From Stictocephala bisonia (lineage: Eukaryota; Arthropoda; Insecta; Hemiptera; Membracidae): a stretch of 64,000 nt of DNA. The DNA is taken from NCBI GenBank assembly GCA_035578905.1, contig JAQJVL010000308.1, positions 528,501-592,500 of the forward strand. Direction: 5' to 3'. Positions 34,425 through 46,240 of this stretch are shown piece by piece. Position 1 is the stretch's first letter, and every line of letters starts with the position of its first letter. The position numbers and the translations under genes are program-made. Below the pieces are notes generated by a model. The model did not search any database and was not told the origin of the DNA. It was given only the letters and a program-made list of their open reading frames with translations.

Positions 34425-35936
34425 CTGCAATTTAGGGATGTAAGAAATGGTATTTTTGTTGATCTTGTTTTATTAACCCCATAGGTATTTTATCTTATAA
34501 TAAGGATAAAATATTACTTACTGAACCGATTATGTCCAGTATTAAAGGACATAAAATAGTGTACAAGATACAACGCAATACAAATCCTTTTTTGGTTTTT
34601 CGACATTGTATTTTTACTATTATTATTGGTTTGAGGATTGATTTTGGTTTTATTGGTTTTGGATTATCTAATTATATTATTTAATTTTTAAAACTGTCAT
34701 TGATTTATATATTTTAAAACCGTTCTGAAAATAATTAACCTCCTTAAAAATACTAATTTAGGTTCCGAGCTTTGTTTCTTGAAGTGGGATTGATCATCCT
34801 TAAGGATATAGCAAGTAGGTATTAGACATGGTTCATTACACAGATTGACTGGGATATTTTATTATTCTTGGATATTCGAAATAATACACATATTATAAGA
34901 TAATAAAGGCGTTGAAAAATCTTAGATTCCGTAGGGAAAGGTGATAGCTCCTTGCACATTTATATATCTGTATTAGAAAGTTGTTCATAGGTGTTGGTTT
35001 AGAATACCGGATTAATTTGTATAAATCAGATTATAAATTAAAGGAATTCATCGTACTTGCATATCAATGTTTATATGGACAAATTTCATTCAGATTAATG
35101 TAAATTAAAAGCCAATAAACGCTCTTAAATACAACTAAGAACATGTAAGTGGAGTGTAAAGCTGAATAAATCCGACGACTTTAATTTAATGTATAAGTTT
35201 ATATTCATTGGAGGAAATTGAAGAAGAATGAAGAAAAATAACTTTAGATTGTTGATTAATGTTATGTATCTGATTGTATTATCCAATATCCCTGAAAGTA
35301 AAAAGGTAAGTTGTTAGTGATTGTACATAGATTATGTTAAGCGGGTAAATTGCGAGTAAACTGCCTTACACTTACAAACATTCTAGTTTCATACAAAAGC
35401 CCTGAGTGGATAGAAACTCCTTATTTTCTCTTTTTTTTCTACAATAAAACTCTCTACCATTCCTTTAACCTTTGTTTGGAAGCTTAAATATGAAAGAAAA
35501 TACAAAGTAGGCTATATACTTAAAGCAAAATTGTGAACTTTGAATGTATTTTAGAATTATAACCATACATAATTTATAATAAACAAACATAATGTCAACT
35601 TTGTAAGTATAGTTTTAGAGATCAAACAACTACTTAATGGATAGTTCATTAAATATTTTTAATAATAATTCCAGATATTATTCTTATAAATTTTCAATTA
35701 TTAGTCAATAAAATATTAGACATTTAGGCTACTTAAAATTTCATAATGCCTAAAAGGTGAAATGGTGGAGCGTACCAATGTTGACTCAAAGTGAAGTTTT
35801 TTATTTATTTTTTGTGTTGTTTTTTGTTTTTTCTTCATAACCTCACCTGGCCATGTGTACTTGTTGTAGACTGGCGTTAACTTGGTTGTAGATTGTATAC
35901 CTACAGGCTTCGAGACATGTCATCGACATAGAATTG
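34425..35936. other. Intron 4 sequence, unique part
   Basis: AT-rich intronic DNA; no exon or repeat recognised. Confidence 0.45.
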
Positions 35937-36187
35937 AATAATAAGAGAGTAGGCCTACCAATTAATATATTAACTAATGTATACCAATAATAAGAGAGTA
36001 GGCCTACCAATTAATATATTAACTAATGTATACCAATAATAAGAGAGTAGGCCTACCAATTAATATATTAACTAATGTATACCAATAATAAGAGAGTAGG
36101 CCTACCAATTAATATATTAACTAATGTATACCAATAATAAGAGAGTAGGCCTACCAATTAATATATTAACTAATGTATACCAATAAT
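35937..36187. repeat. 49-bp tandem repeat, 5 essentially identical copies
   Basis: Unit AATAATAAGAGAGTAGGCCT, ACCAATTAATATATTAACTA, ATGTATACC. The five copies are indistinguishable by eye, so the expansion is recent. Located in intron 4, about 380 bp from exon 4. Confidence 0.95.
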
Positions 36188-36565
36188 CGTTTAAATAATT
36201 AACCTTATTTTGTACGTCAACTTCATTTACATAACGTTTTAATAAATCTACGAAAACCCTTTTTTCACATGTTCTCCATGAGATATTCTACGATTATTCT
36301 TGTGTGGTTTTTATTAACTTGTTGACAATAGCGGAGGTGATGAAAAGCATTATTGTCTTACTTGAACAGACATATGTTTAAATATAATTTTAGCACGTTT
36401 TATGTTATTTATTCTTGCTAATAATATTTTTAAATACTCTACTTGAGAATAAGAATAGTATAAACTAATGGTATAAAATATATGGTTTTTACTCATGCCA
36501 TACATATTTTATATACTTATGGCTCAATTAATTAACAATTAAAAATTAACGAATGAAAGACAAAC
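36188..36565. other. Intron 4 sequence next to exon 4
   Basis: AT-rich; no feature recognised beyond the splice donor of exon 4. Confidence 0.45.
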
Positions 36566-36774
36566 CTGAGAGAGGGAGACAGGCAGGTCTGATGACTGAC
36601 CCTACGAAGGTCACAGGTTTGTCCAGCTCCAGGACTGCGATGTCGTGACTGAAGGTGGCCAGAGAGAAGTCTTTATGAGCAGTAATCCGCTTCACCCCTC
36701 GGGTCTCGACAGTCGAGGCAGGGTCCGTGCGGTTGTGTTCCCCTAGCGTCACTTCCACGTGCTCCTTGCGGATT
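36566..36774 (-). CDS. Serine protease exon 4 (catalytic Asp)
   Basis: 209-nt exon between acceptor CACTTTCAG and donor CTCTCAG/GTTTGT. The first base completes Gln103. It encodes IRKEHVEVTLGEHNRT (with NRT glycosylation site), RITAHKDFSLATFSHDIAVL and LDKPVTFVGSVIRPACLPLS. DIAVLEL holds the catalytic Asp147; the Cys of RPACLPL normally bridges to a propeptide Cys (46, 48 or 50 here). The open frame 36758-36546 shows the same sequence running a few codons into the intron. Confidence 0.94.
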
Positions 36775-37461
36775 CTGAAAGTGATTTTGATGTAATAATT
36801 TTAAAATCTTCGGATAATTTTTACACTTTAAGCTGCAGATACAAAAAAATCCCAATAACTTTAAACAATTCTGTAAAAACACTTGGAATTTGTTATCTCT
36901 ACAGAATCTAGATTTAAAAAAATAACATCATACAATAGTTTACAATAGCAATTTATAATAAAATTATTCAATAACTTATCATCTGTTTTATAGTTACATT
37001 TAATAATAGAGTTACCCCTTTGTATTATTAAAATCATTATTCATATTATATCAAGTAATTTAAGCTTCTTGATAATAATAGATAATATTGCATTGTATAC
37101 TTAATGTATTTTTGGTTATGAATGAATATTTCTTTTTTGTTTTAAAAGTAAATTGAACTATTTGTCACACATACCACAATAGGCCATTTTTTTCTTTCTA
37201 TTTAATATTCTAATGCTAAACTCAAATACATTATAAGTTTATAAAGTGTGACTGGTAAAATTGGCCAGTCATTTTTTAAGCCAACCAAATGTATTTATGT
37301 TAGTCATTATTGATTGGAAAAATTAATTATTTATATATTCATTTTTTAATTATATATCTATATTTTAATTATAGTTAAAAACATAAATATCAGTTTTCAT
37401 TTTTTTATAAACAGATTTGATTTATTGAGAAGTGTGTCATGGATATTGAAAATTGTGACAA
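36775..37461. other. Intron 3 sequence
   Basis: AT-rich intronic DNA; nothing recognised. Confidence 0.45.
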
Positions 37462-37541
37462 CAATTAATTGTAACAGCGTATATTTAACAATTAATTGTA
37501 ACAGCGTATATTTAACAATTAATTGTAACAGCGTATATTTA
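37462..37541. repeat. 27-bp tandem repeat, 3 copies
   Basis: CAATTAATTGTAACAGCGTA then TATTTAA, starting at 37462, 37489 and 37516. Confidence 0.92.
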
Positions 37542-40115
37542 CAATGAGTTAAATGTTTTACCTTCAAGGTAAAGTTGTCTTAGTTTTAATTTGAATACAA
37601 TCTTAGAAATTGTCGACTGAAATCTATTAATGCCATTTTATTAATTTAAATAGTATAATTATTTTAATTCTGATTGTATTTTTAGTAAATTCTCTAGTAA
37701 AACCCATTTATACATATTACATGTGCAAACAAATCAACACTTTATGTCTTTGTTTTTATTTACTCACTTCTTCTATGTTGGTTGACAATATTTGAGTGAA
37801 TATAAATTGTGATTAAATTAAGGCGATCGTTACAAAATAAATTAAACCTTTCCTTGAAATGTTGTCACTAACCTATTTATGACTCATTATTTATCATCAT
37901 TACCTCCAATAACAATTAATGAACAGAGAAAAGGCACTTTCTAACTCCTGCAGTATCATGTACATTCTGTGCAGTATTATGTTTTAAATAATCCATTAGA
38001 AAGATTTAATGTTCCCACCTTCTTAACCATTTGAATTGAAAATTAGATTTAATTCAACATGTTCTCTAGATGAAATCGCATTAAGAGGTTAGTTTTTGTT
38101 TGCAGCAACTAAATATATATTTTAAATGTCATCAATAAACAAGGAACATCGAGATTACTCGATTGTCGTCGACATGCAAAGTTGAAACCGAGCACAAGTT
38201 ATAAGCCAATTCCCAAGTGTTGATGGATTCAATAATGAGAGAGACAAACACAGAACCGAACAGCTGATTAGTTCGGTAACAATGTAATTGCAAACATCAG
38301 CTGCTGGTGAGATGAGGTAGGCGACAACCCATCCCATTACAACTGGGACGAATGCACACATTTGCATCTGCAGCAGCTTTCAAAGCACGATTGATTGTTG
38401 TGGATGCCTATGTGTTTTTCTCTAGTATAATTATTAGTGTCAAATGCAGAATTACAGTATCCATATTACCGCTATAGTATAGCCTAAAATGTGTAAAAAA
38501 TAAAATTTAGTATGTTTAAATAAGTAATTTATTATTAAAGGAAAACTTTTCATTAGTATAGTTGAGAAAAATAATCTCTTTTAAATGGCGAAAAACTATC
38601 AACTTAATTCAGCAATAAAGTGAATGTGCTGAAAGTCTTCGTTTACGGTGAAATCGGATGTAATCTCATATGGTGTATTTCAATAAATCATTAAGATAAA
38701 TACTGTTTATCATTAAAAGAAACCATCTTTTTAATTTTTGTTAACTTTTTATTCAAAATTGTTTAAGCAATATTACTGATAATTGAAACAAAAATTTTAA
38801 TGTAAACAAAAAAGATTTCATTATATTTTTATTGATTATTTGATTAGTTGATATATTTTATTTTTGATAAATTACTATTTAACTTTAAATTACTAAAAAA
38901 ATTTGAATAGTTAATTTAATAATAATATAAAACAAATATATTATTATTTGTTGTTAAATACCAACAACAAATAATTGAAAACTACATGTACATTTGTTGT
39001 TGGTTTTCAATTATTTGAAGCAAATAAATATAAAAGAAAACAGGAAAAAAATTAAATAATAACTCACACAAATATTACCTATTAAAAATAAATTTTGAGA
39101 TTCGGTGATATTAAGTGAAAACTGTCTTCAGGTCTGTATATAGAAGTAAATTTACCCATGTTCCTAGCCACTAGACCACATGGGAGAGAGGAACTAAAAA
39201 AGTTGAATTTACAGTAAACTCTGGTTAACTAGTTAAATATGATGGAATGGAAACCGGATGGTACAGAACGTAACAAAATTCTTATTTTTAGACAAGAATA
39301 TGCCACACAATTCCTCCCACGATAGCGTAGTGCAAGTGAATGTAATGCATCATACACACATATTGTTGCACATCCGGTAAGCGATGGTGATGTTGTATGC
39401 ATATTACCAGATTTAACTACCTAGAGTAATCTACTGTAATTTAGTGGTTTACAATGCACCATCGTTAATTTATTATTTTTATAATGTAAAAATATATCAT
39501 TTACTTTGCAGTATATTACAATACTATCCTGAAACATTTATAGTTTATTTTTCAATAAAACGTTACCATAATTTATTGGGTCTAAACTTTAGCTTTTTGT
39601 TCTCTCAAAGTCTGTATTAATCTGGAAACGGAATACGAAACCATAGTAAATTAAAGCAATGGACAATTATAGTAGTTTACTAGGAAATCCCAAAGAACGC
39701 GTTAAATTACAAAAATATCACTTTATAAAACACAAAAATTACAAAATATTTCTTTACTGGACGACAGTAACTAGACTGATGATTGACGTGAGTAAGGAAT
39801 ACGTCTGACCTACTCTTTCAGCCATGGTTATACAATATTGTATGTTTTGCCTGCCAGGTATTTGGGTGCAAAACACAGTGACTACTGAAATACGACTACT
39901 ATTTCTTCAATGTAGTGCATATTAATTTTTTAATTTTTATATAAACATTTCAGTACTTTATCAAATTATTTGTATAATTTTATTATTTTTTAGAAACTCT
40001 GTATCTATAAATGTAATATAACATCGTAATAATAGGAGAGGAAGAATTTGAGAGGTTTTCTTTGTTTTCTTTGTTTTACATATTGTCTGTTTATAAATGT
40101 ATAATTGTAATTGTA
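37542..40115. other. Intron 3 sequence, mostly unique
   Basis: No exon recognised. A 70-codon minus frame (38367-38155, hydrophobic and Cys-containing, in a locally GC-richer block) has no domain I can name and lacks clear splice sites. At 38963-39020 two short complementary pairs interleave (CCAACAACAAAT/ATTTGTTGTTGG and AATTGAAAAC/GTTTTCAATT). Confidence 0.4.
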
Positions 40116-40175
40116 AAAAATTTTTTCAAGAAAAATAAAAAATTATTCTATTCTATTCTATTATTCTATATAGGC
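40116..40175 (+). mobile_element. LINE 3' tail fragment, (TATTC)n end
   Basis: AATAAAAAATTATTCTATTC followed by repeated TATTC looks like the 3' terminus of a plus-strand non-LTR element. AT-rich sequence before it (from about 39990) may be its 3' untranslated region, but no reading frame survives. Confidence 0.4.
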
Positions 40176-41229
40176 CTACTGAAAAATTAACTGATCAGTG
40201 CTGGGAAGAGTCCAACGTTACTACGTTAGAACGGAGTGCCGCCGCCTATTACCGGCTTTGAAACCAAGTTTGCAAAAATCTTTTCTCATAAGGACTTGGA
40301 CCTTTTAATGCCAAATTTAAAATGATTTTACTTTAATGTTGTTTTCTTATTTGATTGTATTGTTCTCAGGCTTCTACTTTTTTATTACGATTTATTAATT
40401 TGCATACCTTAGGCCCCAGGTTACTGATCACTCGTTTTCACACTAAATAGAGCTATCATTTTGCTACGATGAGTCAAGGGATTTTTGAAACATTGAATCA
40501 AGATTATTTATTTACACAAACATAATAAGTGAAAAAATACAAAATAAGGTTAAAAGCTTAATCAATAAACCACTAAAAATACAAATAAACTCACAATCGC
40601 TTTATTACCTTAAGTTCATAAAAGTAGTATATCATAAATACACAAGCTGGACGACTTTACACTTGTTCGCAAACAAGACAACCGTTGAAGGGTGCAGTTG
40701 CAGTCACATACCAACCAGAGCGTATACTGTTACTCCACTATGCCGACTGCTGACAAACTTAAAAAAACCGCTGACTAAACTTGCTCCAAAAGACTCCCTG
40801 GTTGCTTTAAAACCAAGGGTTTAGTTTAAACGTTTTAAAACTAAAACTGGATAACTTATATGGCCTAATACCACTTTTTATAATATTTTGATACATGCCT
40901 GAATCATTTCTTATCTGGTAGATTATTAAGTATTTTATTTTTTGTTGCATGAAATGTGGCCCCCCACTAGACTTAAGTCTGTGTGGCCCTGGGGCAATCT
41001 ACTCCTCTTGCCCCCACCCTCTGGGCGGCCCTGTGTTAAATAGCTGGGAGATTACAAAATCGTGACGGTCCAGCTACCAGATTTATTGCCCGTTTAGAAC
41101 TACCCAGGGTATACGTACAGCTTTAAATATTTGCTGTAGACGCGAACATCTCCCCCCGCACGCTCCCATTAGTGGTACTCTCATGGCTCCCGGTGTTGTG
41201 CAGTATAGCTCCTCAGAGGTAATACGTCA
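40176..41229. other. Intron 3 sequence
   Basis: No exon recognised. A GTGGCCCTGGGGCAATCTAC / GGGCGGCCCTGTG segment near 40978-41035 has the look of an old mobile-element end. Confidence 0.4.
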
Positions 41230-41707
41230 GAAGGCACTACGGTAATACTAGAATTCAACAAGATCTTGAATGCCTCGCATCACCCCTTTACACAGGATTT
41301 CCCACGACTGAACGGTCACTTAAAATCTCGAAACCCACCTCTACGTACTGTTTTCCAGTTGAGCAGATCAAATTCTCGCCCAATACTAGCTGGGCCGTAG
41401 CGTGGAACAGTTTTGGTGGACGGAAAAAGTTCTTTATTAACGATCCGTTAATACATGTAGGTGGGATGAACCTAGGAAATGGACTCTGTTGAATCGGTTC
41501 CGAACTGGCGTGGGTAGATGTGACTACTGGGAGAATAAATGGGGGTTGGCACTAGATCAGTCGTGTGATTGCGGGGAGTCATTTCAAAAAATACATCACA
41601 AAGTTACAGCGTACCCTCTACGCTCTTTTACGGAGGGATTAGCCAGCATAAACAGAATCAGTGAGGCAGGTCTTAAATGGCTCGATGGATTGGATTTAGC
41701 TTCGTAA
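41230..41707 (+). pseudogene. LINE fragment E (ORF2 C-terminal zinc-knuckle-like region)
   Basis: The last open frame, 41489-41707, reads NRFRTGVGRCDYWENKWGLA, QSCDCGESFQKIHHKVTAYP and LKWLDGLDLAS. This arrangement (LNRLRTG-GRC, KWGL, CDCGE, a degraded His-containing segment, WL-NLDL) is the well-known C-terminal end of insect LINE ORF2 proteins. Upstream, PTSTYCFPVEQ and AWNSFGGRKKFFINDP continue the similarity in another frame. A C-x-C-CxHx4C finger is damaged (the expected final Cys is not in place). Only a 3' piece remains. Confidence 0.75.
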
Positions 41708-41917
41708 CAGAAGATCACTCTACATTTTTTCCTTCTTATTATTATACTATCATGACTTTTGGATCTTGATCCAAATACATATTACAGCTTTTTTAAATTA
41801 ATAAATGGTAGCTGACAACAAACCATACAATATTCAGTAGGCTATATACACTACACATGTTTCAATGTACCAAATTAGATTAGAGTAAATACATGAAGGA
41901 GCAGCTAGCACACAAAA
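41708..41917. other. Intron 3 sequence
   Basis: Short unique spacer; nothing recognised. Confidence 0.4.
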
Positions 41918-42552
41918 CTTCTTAGAATCCATCCCTATGAACACTCATCATGGGAAACGACACAATTTCTTAGAATCCATCCCTATGAACACTCATCATG
42001 GGAAACGACACAACTTCTTAGAATCCATCCCTATGAACACTCATCATGGGAAACGACACAACTTCTTAGAATCCATCCCTATGAACACTCATAATGGGGA
42101 ACGTACCCAACTTCTTAGAATCTATTCCTATGAACACTCATCATAAGAAACGACACAATTTCTTAGAATCCATTCCTATGAACACTCATCATGGGAAACG
42201 ACACAACTTCTTAGAATCCATCCCTATGAACACTCATCATGGGAAACGACACAACTTCTTAGAATCCATCCCTATGAACACTCATAATGAGGAACGTACA
42301 CAACTTCTTAGAATCCATCTCTATGAACACTCATAATGGGGAACGTACCTAACTTCTTAGAATCTATTCCTATGAACACTCATCATGGGAAACGACACAA
42401 TTTCTTAGAATCCATTCCTATGAACACTCATCATGGGAAACGACACAACTTCTTAGAATCCATCCCTATGAACACTCATCATGGGAAATGACACAACTTC
42501 TTAGAATCCATCCCTATGAACACTCATAATGGGGAACGTACCTAGCTTCTTA
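41918..42552. repeat. 48-bp tandem repeat, ~13 copies
   Basis: Unit ATGAACACTCATCATGGGAA, ACGACACAACTTCTTAGAAT, CCATCCCT. A second type has CATAATGGGGAACGTACC and CTATTCCT. The types alternate in blocks of 3-5, a loose higher-order pattern. Plus frame MNTHHGKRHNFLESIP is a by-product of the 16-codon period. Confidence 0.94.
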
Positions 42553-42989
42553 GAAATCAACCATAAGCAAATGTTTTGCTGAAAGTTAGAAAAATAATAT
42601 TATTGAAGTTCTGTTTTTTAATATATCTTTTGGTTTTTACGAACTATAGAGTTTAAGCTCCATAAATATAGGCTTGTGTGCATATGTACAAATTGACTTG
42701 ATTTAAACTAACAATTCCATTAAATTCATGAGCAATAATATACATTCTTATTTTACAAATGTATTCTTACTTTACAAATGCTTAGGATTAACTTTAAGTC
42801 TGGATAAGTATGATATTTTATGTTTATCTCTTCTTTTTTTAAGTCTCTATTAAAATGTTTCACCATTGTGGAATTTCTTTACCTCTCACTTCCTTGTTGT
42901 AAATCTCCTGACTCTTACTTAGTATTGGTTCGACACAGGAAATCCACCAACGAATCATATCCATAGATTACATTAGATATACAGTAACC
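42553..42989. other. Intron 3 sequence
   Basis: AT-rich; nothing recognised. Confidence 0.4.
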
Positions 42990-43871
42990 TTCGTTACCTG
43001 AATACTAGACCTAACGTTTACTGACATGCACATCTGTAGTCAATACTAGACCTAACGTTTACGGACATGCACATCTGTAGTCAATAATAGACCTAACGTT
43101 TATGGACATGCACATCTGTAGTCAATACTAGACCTAACGTTTATTGACATGCACATCCATAGTCAACAATAGACCTAACGTTTAACTGACATGCACGTCT
43201 GTAGTCAATAATAGACCTAACGTTTGTTGACATGCACATCTGTAGTCAACAATAGACCTAACGTTTAACTGACATGTACATCTGTAGTCAATAATAGACC
43301 TAACGTTTACGGACATGCACATCTGTAGTCAATACTAGACCTAACGTTTATTGACATGCACATCCATAGTCAACAATAGACCTAACGTTTAACTGACATG
43401 CACATCTGTAGTCAATAATAGACCTAACATTTGTTGACATGCACATCTGTAGTCAACAATAGACCTAACGTTTAACTGACATGCACATCTGTAGTCAATA
43501 ATAGACCTAACGTTTACGGACATGCACATCTGTAGTCAACAATAGACCTAACGTTTAACTGACATGTACATCTGTAGTCAATAATAGACCTAACGTTTAC
43601 GGACATGCACATCTGTAGTCAATACTAGACCTAACGTTTATTGACATGCACATCTGTAGTCAACAATAGACCTAACGTTTAACTGACATGCACATCTGTA
43701 GTCAATAATAGACCTAACGTTTGTTGACATGCACATCTGTAGTCAACAATAGACCTAACGTTTAACTGACATGCACATCTGTAGTCAATAATAGACCTAA
43801 CGTTTGTTGACATGCACATCTGTAGTCAACAATAGACCTAACGTTTAACTGACATGCTCATCTGTAGTCAA
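42990..43871. repeat. ~42-44-bp tandem repeat, ~20 copies
   Basis: Unit TAGACCTAACGTTTAACTGA, CATGCACATCTGTAGTCAAT plus AA/AC. Unit length shifts by 1-2 bases because the TTTACGG, TTTATTG, TTTAACTG and TTTGTTG variants differ. The variants follow one another in a repeating order, so the array grew in multi-unit steps. Confidence 0.93.
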
Positions 43872-44400
43872 TAATAATCTTTATTGCATCAAACCTCAAA
43901 TGAGGTATTAGAATATTTATTAAATATACAGTAGTTTAATATAATAAATATAATAAAAGTTCAGTAAATTATACATATGAATTACAGTTGAATTCTAAAG
44001 AAGTCTTCAATTTTTATAAACATTCTTCTTATAAATACTGTAGTTGCATGTAATTTTTTAAAAATTAGTTTCACTTTCAGAACTCTTAATTTATAAGGCA
44101 ATTTACTGTATAATTTAAAAAGCCTTAAATTCGTGATTTTTTTGTGGTGTTAAGTATTTACATTGTAACATTTTCAGTTGATTCGAATTTCTTGTTTCAT
44201 GTTTATGTATAGTTTTGTTTTGAGGAATGTATGTAGATTATTTTTGTGTATAATAAGCTTTTGTAAATGAATAGTAGAGGAAGAGTCATTAAATTTAATT
44301 TTTAAATAGAGGCTCATGGAGTTTTAAAAGGTACTCCACAAATTAGTCTATTTGCTCTTATTTTAATTCTAAATAATTTAGTTGAATTTGATGACTGGCC
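43872..44400 (-). mobile_element. LINE fragment F (3' end), minus strand
   Basis: On minus it ends TTGATGCAATAAAGATTATT, like the LINE C terminus (TATGGCAATAAAGAATATTA). Just upstream a short frame reads KLYSKLPYKLRVLKVKL then FIKIEDFFRIQL and a stop, fitting an eroded ORF2 C-terminus. Boundary with the 43-bp array is abrupt: the element's tail abuts the last unit. Confidence 0.5.
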
Positions 44401-44835
44401 CTAGTTTCCAGTGTAGGAAGTGACTCTCAACTCTTAGTCATGTTCACAGTAATCATTAGTACGCAAATCTATTTTGGCTTGTAATTAATTGGAAACAATA
44501 TTTTCCATATTTATACTAAATCGAGTACATGTCAAACAATTGTCAGTTTAGCATTGTTGCTGTCATCACTTGTTAAATGTAATCATTTTGTGTTATTTGG
44601 TGACTTGAACCTTTGGTAAAGTGACTTGTTTTGGCGTAACAACAAGTAAACTGTCGTGATTTACATCAATAATCATCTACGTAGTCAACCACCCACTTAA
44701 CTGACTATTAGTTATTTTTAGAACTCTTCGCATTCATCCTATATATTTCCTTATGAAGGCATTAAAAAATGTATTGTGTTATATTTTGACTTTTATTCCA
44801 TGAATGCAACATTAGGTTGACAAGAAAGAGGATAA
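44401..44835. other. Intron 3 sequence
   Basis: Nothing recognised. Confidence 0.4.
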
Positions 44836-44910
44836 AACACCACTGTACGTGTATGGGTGGGTGTGAGGAATTTCAGGATTAGCACCCACCCCTACACGTA
44901 CAGTGGTGTT
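44836..44910. repeat. Palindromic solo copy of the 36-bp family
   Basis: Arms of 28 bp, 44836-44863 (AACACCACTGTACGTGTATG GGTGGGTG) and 44883-44910, are reverse complements with one mismatch around a 19-bp non-repeat loop. Each arm is most of one 36-bp minisatellite unit, head to head. Confidence 0.95.
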
Positions 44911-45299
44911 GACCTGCATATTAATATAACCTATATATTAAAACCTACTTTATACGGTGATTTGCAAAAATAATGGTTGGTTTCGCATCAGAAAATTCCT
45001 CTCCTTTCTTTTTATAGTGTCTGTAAGTTTGGACACGTTATTTAAAAATGTAAGGATGGTAGACAACTGTAATACACTGGTGTGATCATTTGTAATTGCG
45101 AAAAATTAGGTGCTTTTTCCTCTCAGGTGGTTAATTTTACAAGGATAACTTTTGACAATTCGTAAAACCAACGAACCTTAGATTAAATATTGAACCCATA
45201 GAGACCGTGAGGTGCTAACGTGTGTCCGACACTTTGCATTGAGATTCACTAGTGCACGAAAGTTTTCAGGTAAAGCCAATACATACAAATCTCTATAAG
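44911..45299. other. Intron 3 sequence
   Basis: Nothing recognised. Confidence 0.4.
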
Positions 45300-46075
45300 G
45301 CCTCATATTAATAAATCAGCCTTTCGCGGAGATAGTGCGGTAATTAGCCGGTGGATCGTGCGGTACGTCTTTTCCATCAAGTCACTGTGTGTGAAAGAGA
45401 GCACATCGACTGTATGTCTTTGTCGAATACCCTCTCTATCTCTCACAGCCTTTACTCCGAGCTGAGTGATCTTTCGGCGACTTAATAAACCTAAAGAAAT
45501 CAGGCTCAATTTTCGTTATGTCTGTTCTTCTTATAGACCTTGTATTAATTGGTGAAATCCAATGTTTGCACTAGAAACAAGATGATTGTACCATGCTTTT
45601 TCCAAAAATCGTTAATTCAATACGTTTGAGTGCTAAAGTTAATTATAGCAGTCTTGATGATAGAATGTTTATACAAGCTCCAAGGCTAATTTTCTTTGCA
45701 TGTCTGCATCTTCTGGTTTGAACTGTTAATTGTTACACCTAAATATTAAAAACTCTCTACACAACCGATGGAAAATTTTGCAATAGTAATTTGTACATTT
45801 CTTCGTTAGCATTTTGTCCAAAGATTATAATTTTCTTTTTCTCCACATTCATCTCTAAACCAACTGTCCTGCATACTACAATAAATATTTCCATAAGCTG
45901 ACTACTATAGTTTTTAATTTATATTTAATTTATCTATCTACTTATAATCTTATAAGCTTCTCTGGTATTCCATGTTTTCAGTTTCCTTAAAGAAGGCTAT
46001 CATGGGCCTTCTTAAAATCAATACATATTCCAAAAAAGCTCTCGTTAAATTCTTTAGACAAACTTTATGAGTTAT
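45300..46075 (-). pseudogene. LINE fragment G (RTE-like RT remnant), minus strand
   Basis: Read on minus from about 46070: CIDFKKAHDSLL (RT motif A, IDFKKAFDS-like) and GIPEKLI, then after a gap GLEMNVEKKKIIIFG near 45850 (the post-catalytic motif) and finally the open frame 45509-45303 (RRKITQLGVKAVRDREGIR). The catalytic YADD segment is not visible and several stops and frame changes occur. Family resemblance is to RTE-type elements; the last frame is less certain to belong. Confidence 0.6.
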
Positions 46076-46240
46076 TTGTACATAAAAAATATTACTTTAA
46101 TTTAGAAAAATATTTCATTTACTTTTATAAAATATATCACTTTGTATATGCCAATCCTGTAATTGAAAGGCGTATTATAACCAAACAAAGTTTAGTTGTC
46201 TATTTGTTTATTTGAAATAATACTTTTCCATTGTATAATT

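Noticed and set aside
38155..38367. Hydrophobic 70-codon minus frame, possible membrane-protein exon nested in intron 3
   Set aside because: No recognisable family motif and no convincing flanking splice sites or neighbouring exon.
41937..42336. Possible His-rich repeat protein (MNTHHGKRHNFLESIP)
   Set aside because: By-product of the 48-bp array inside a protease intron, antisense to the gene.
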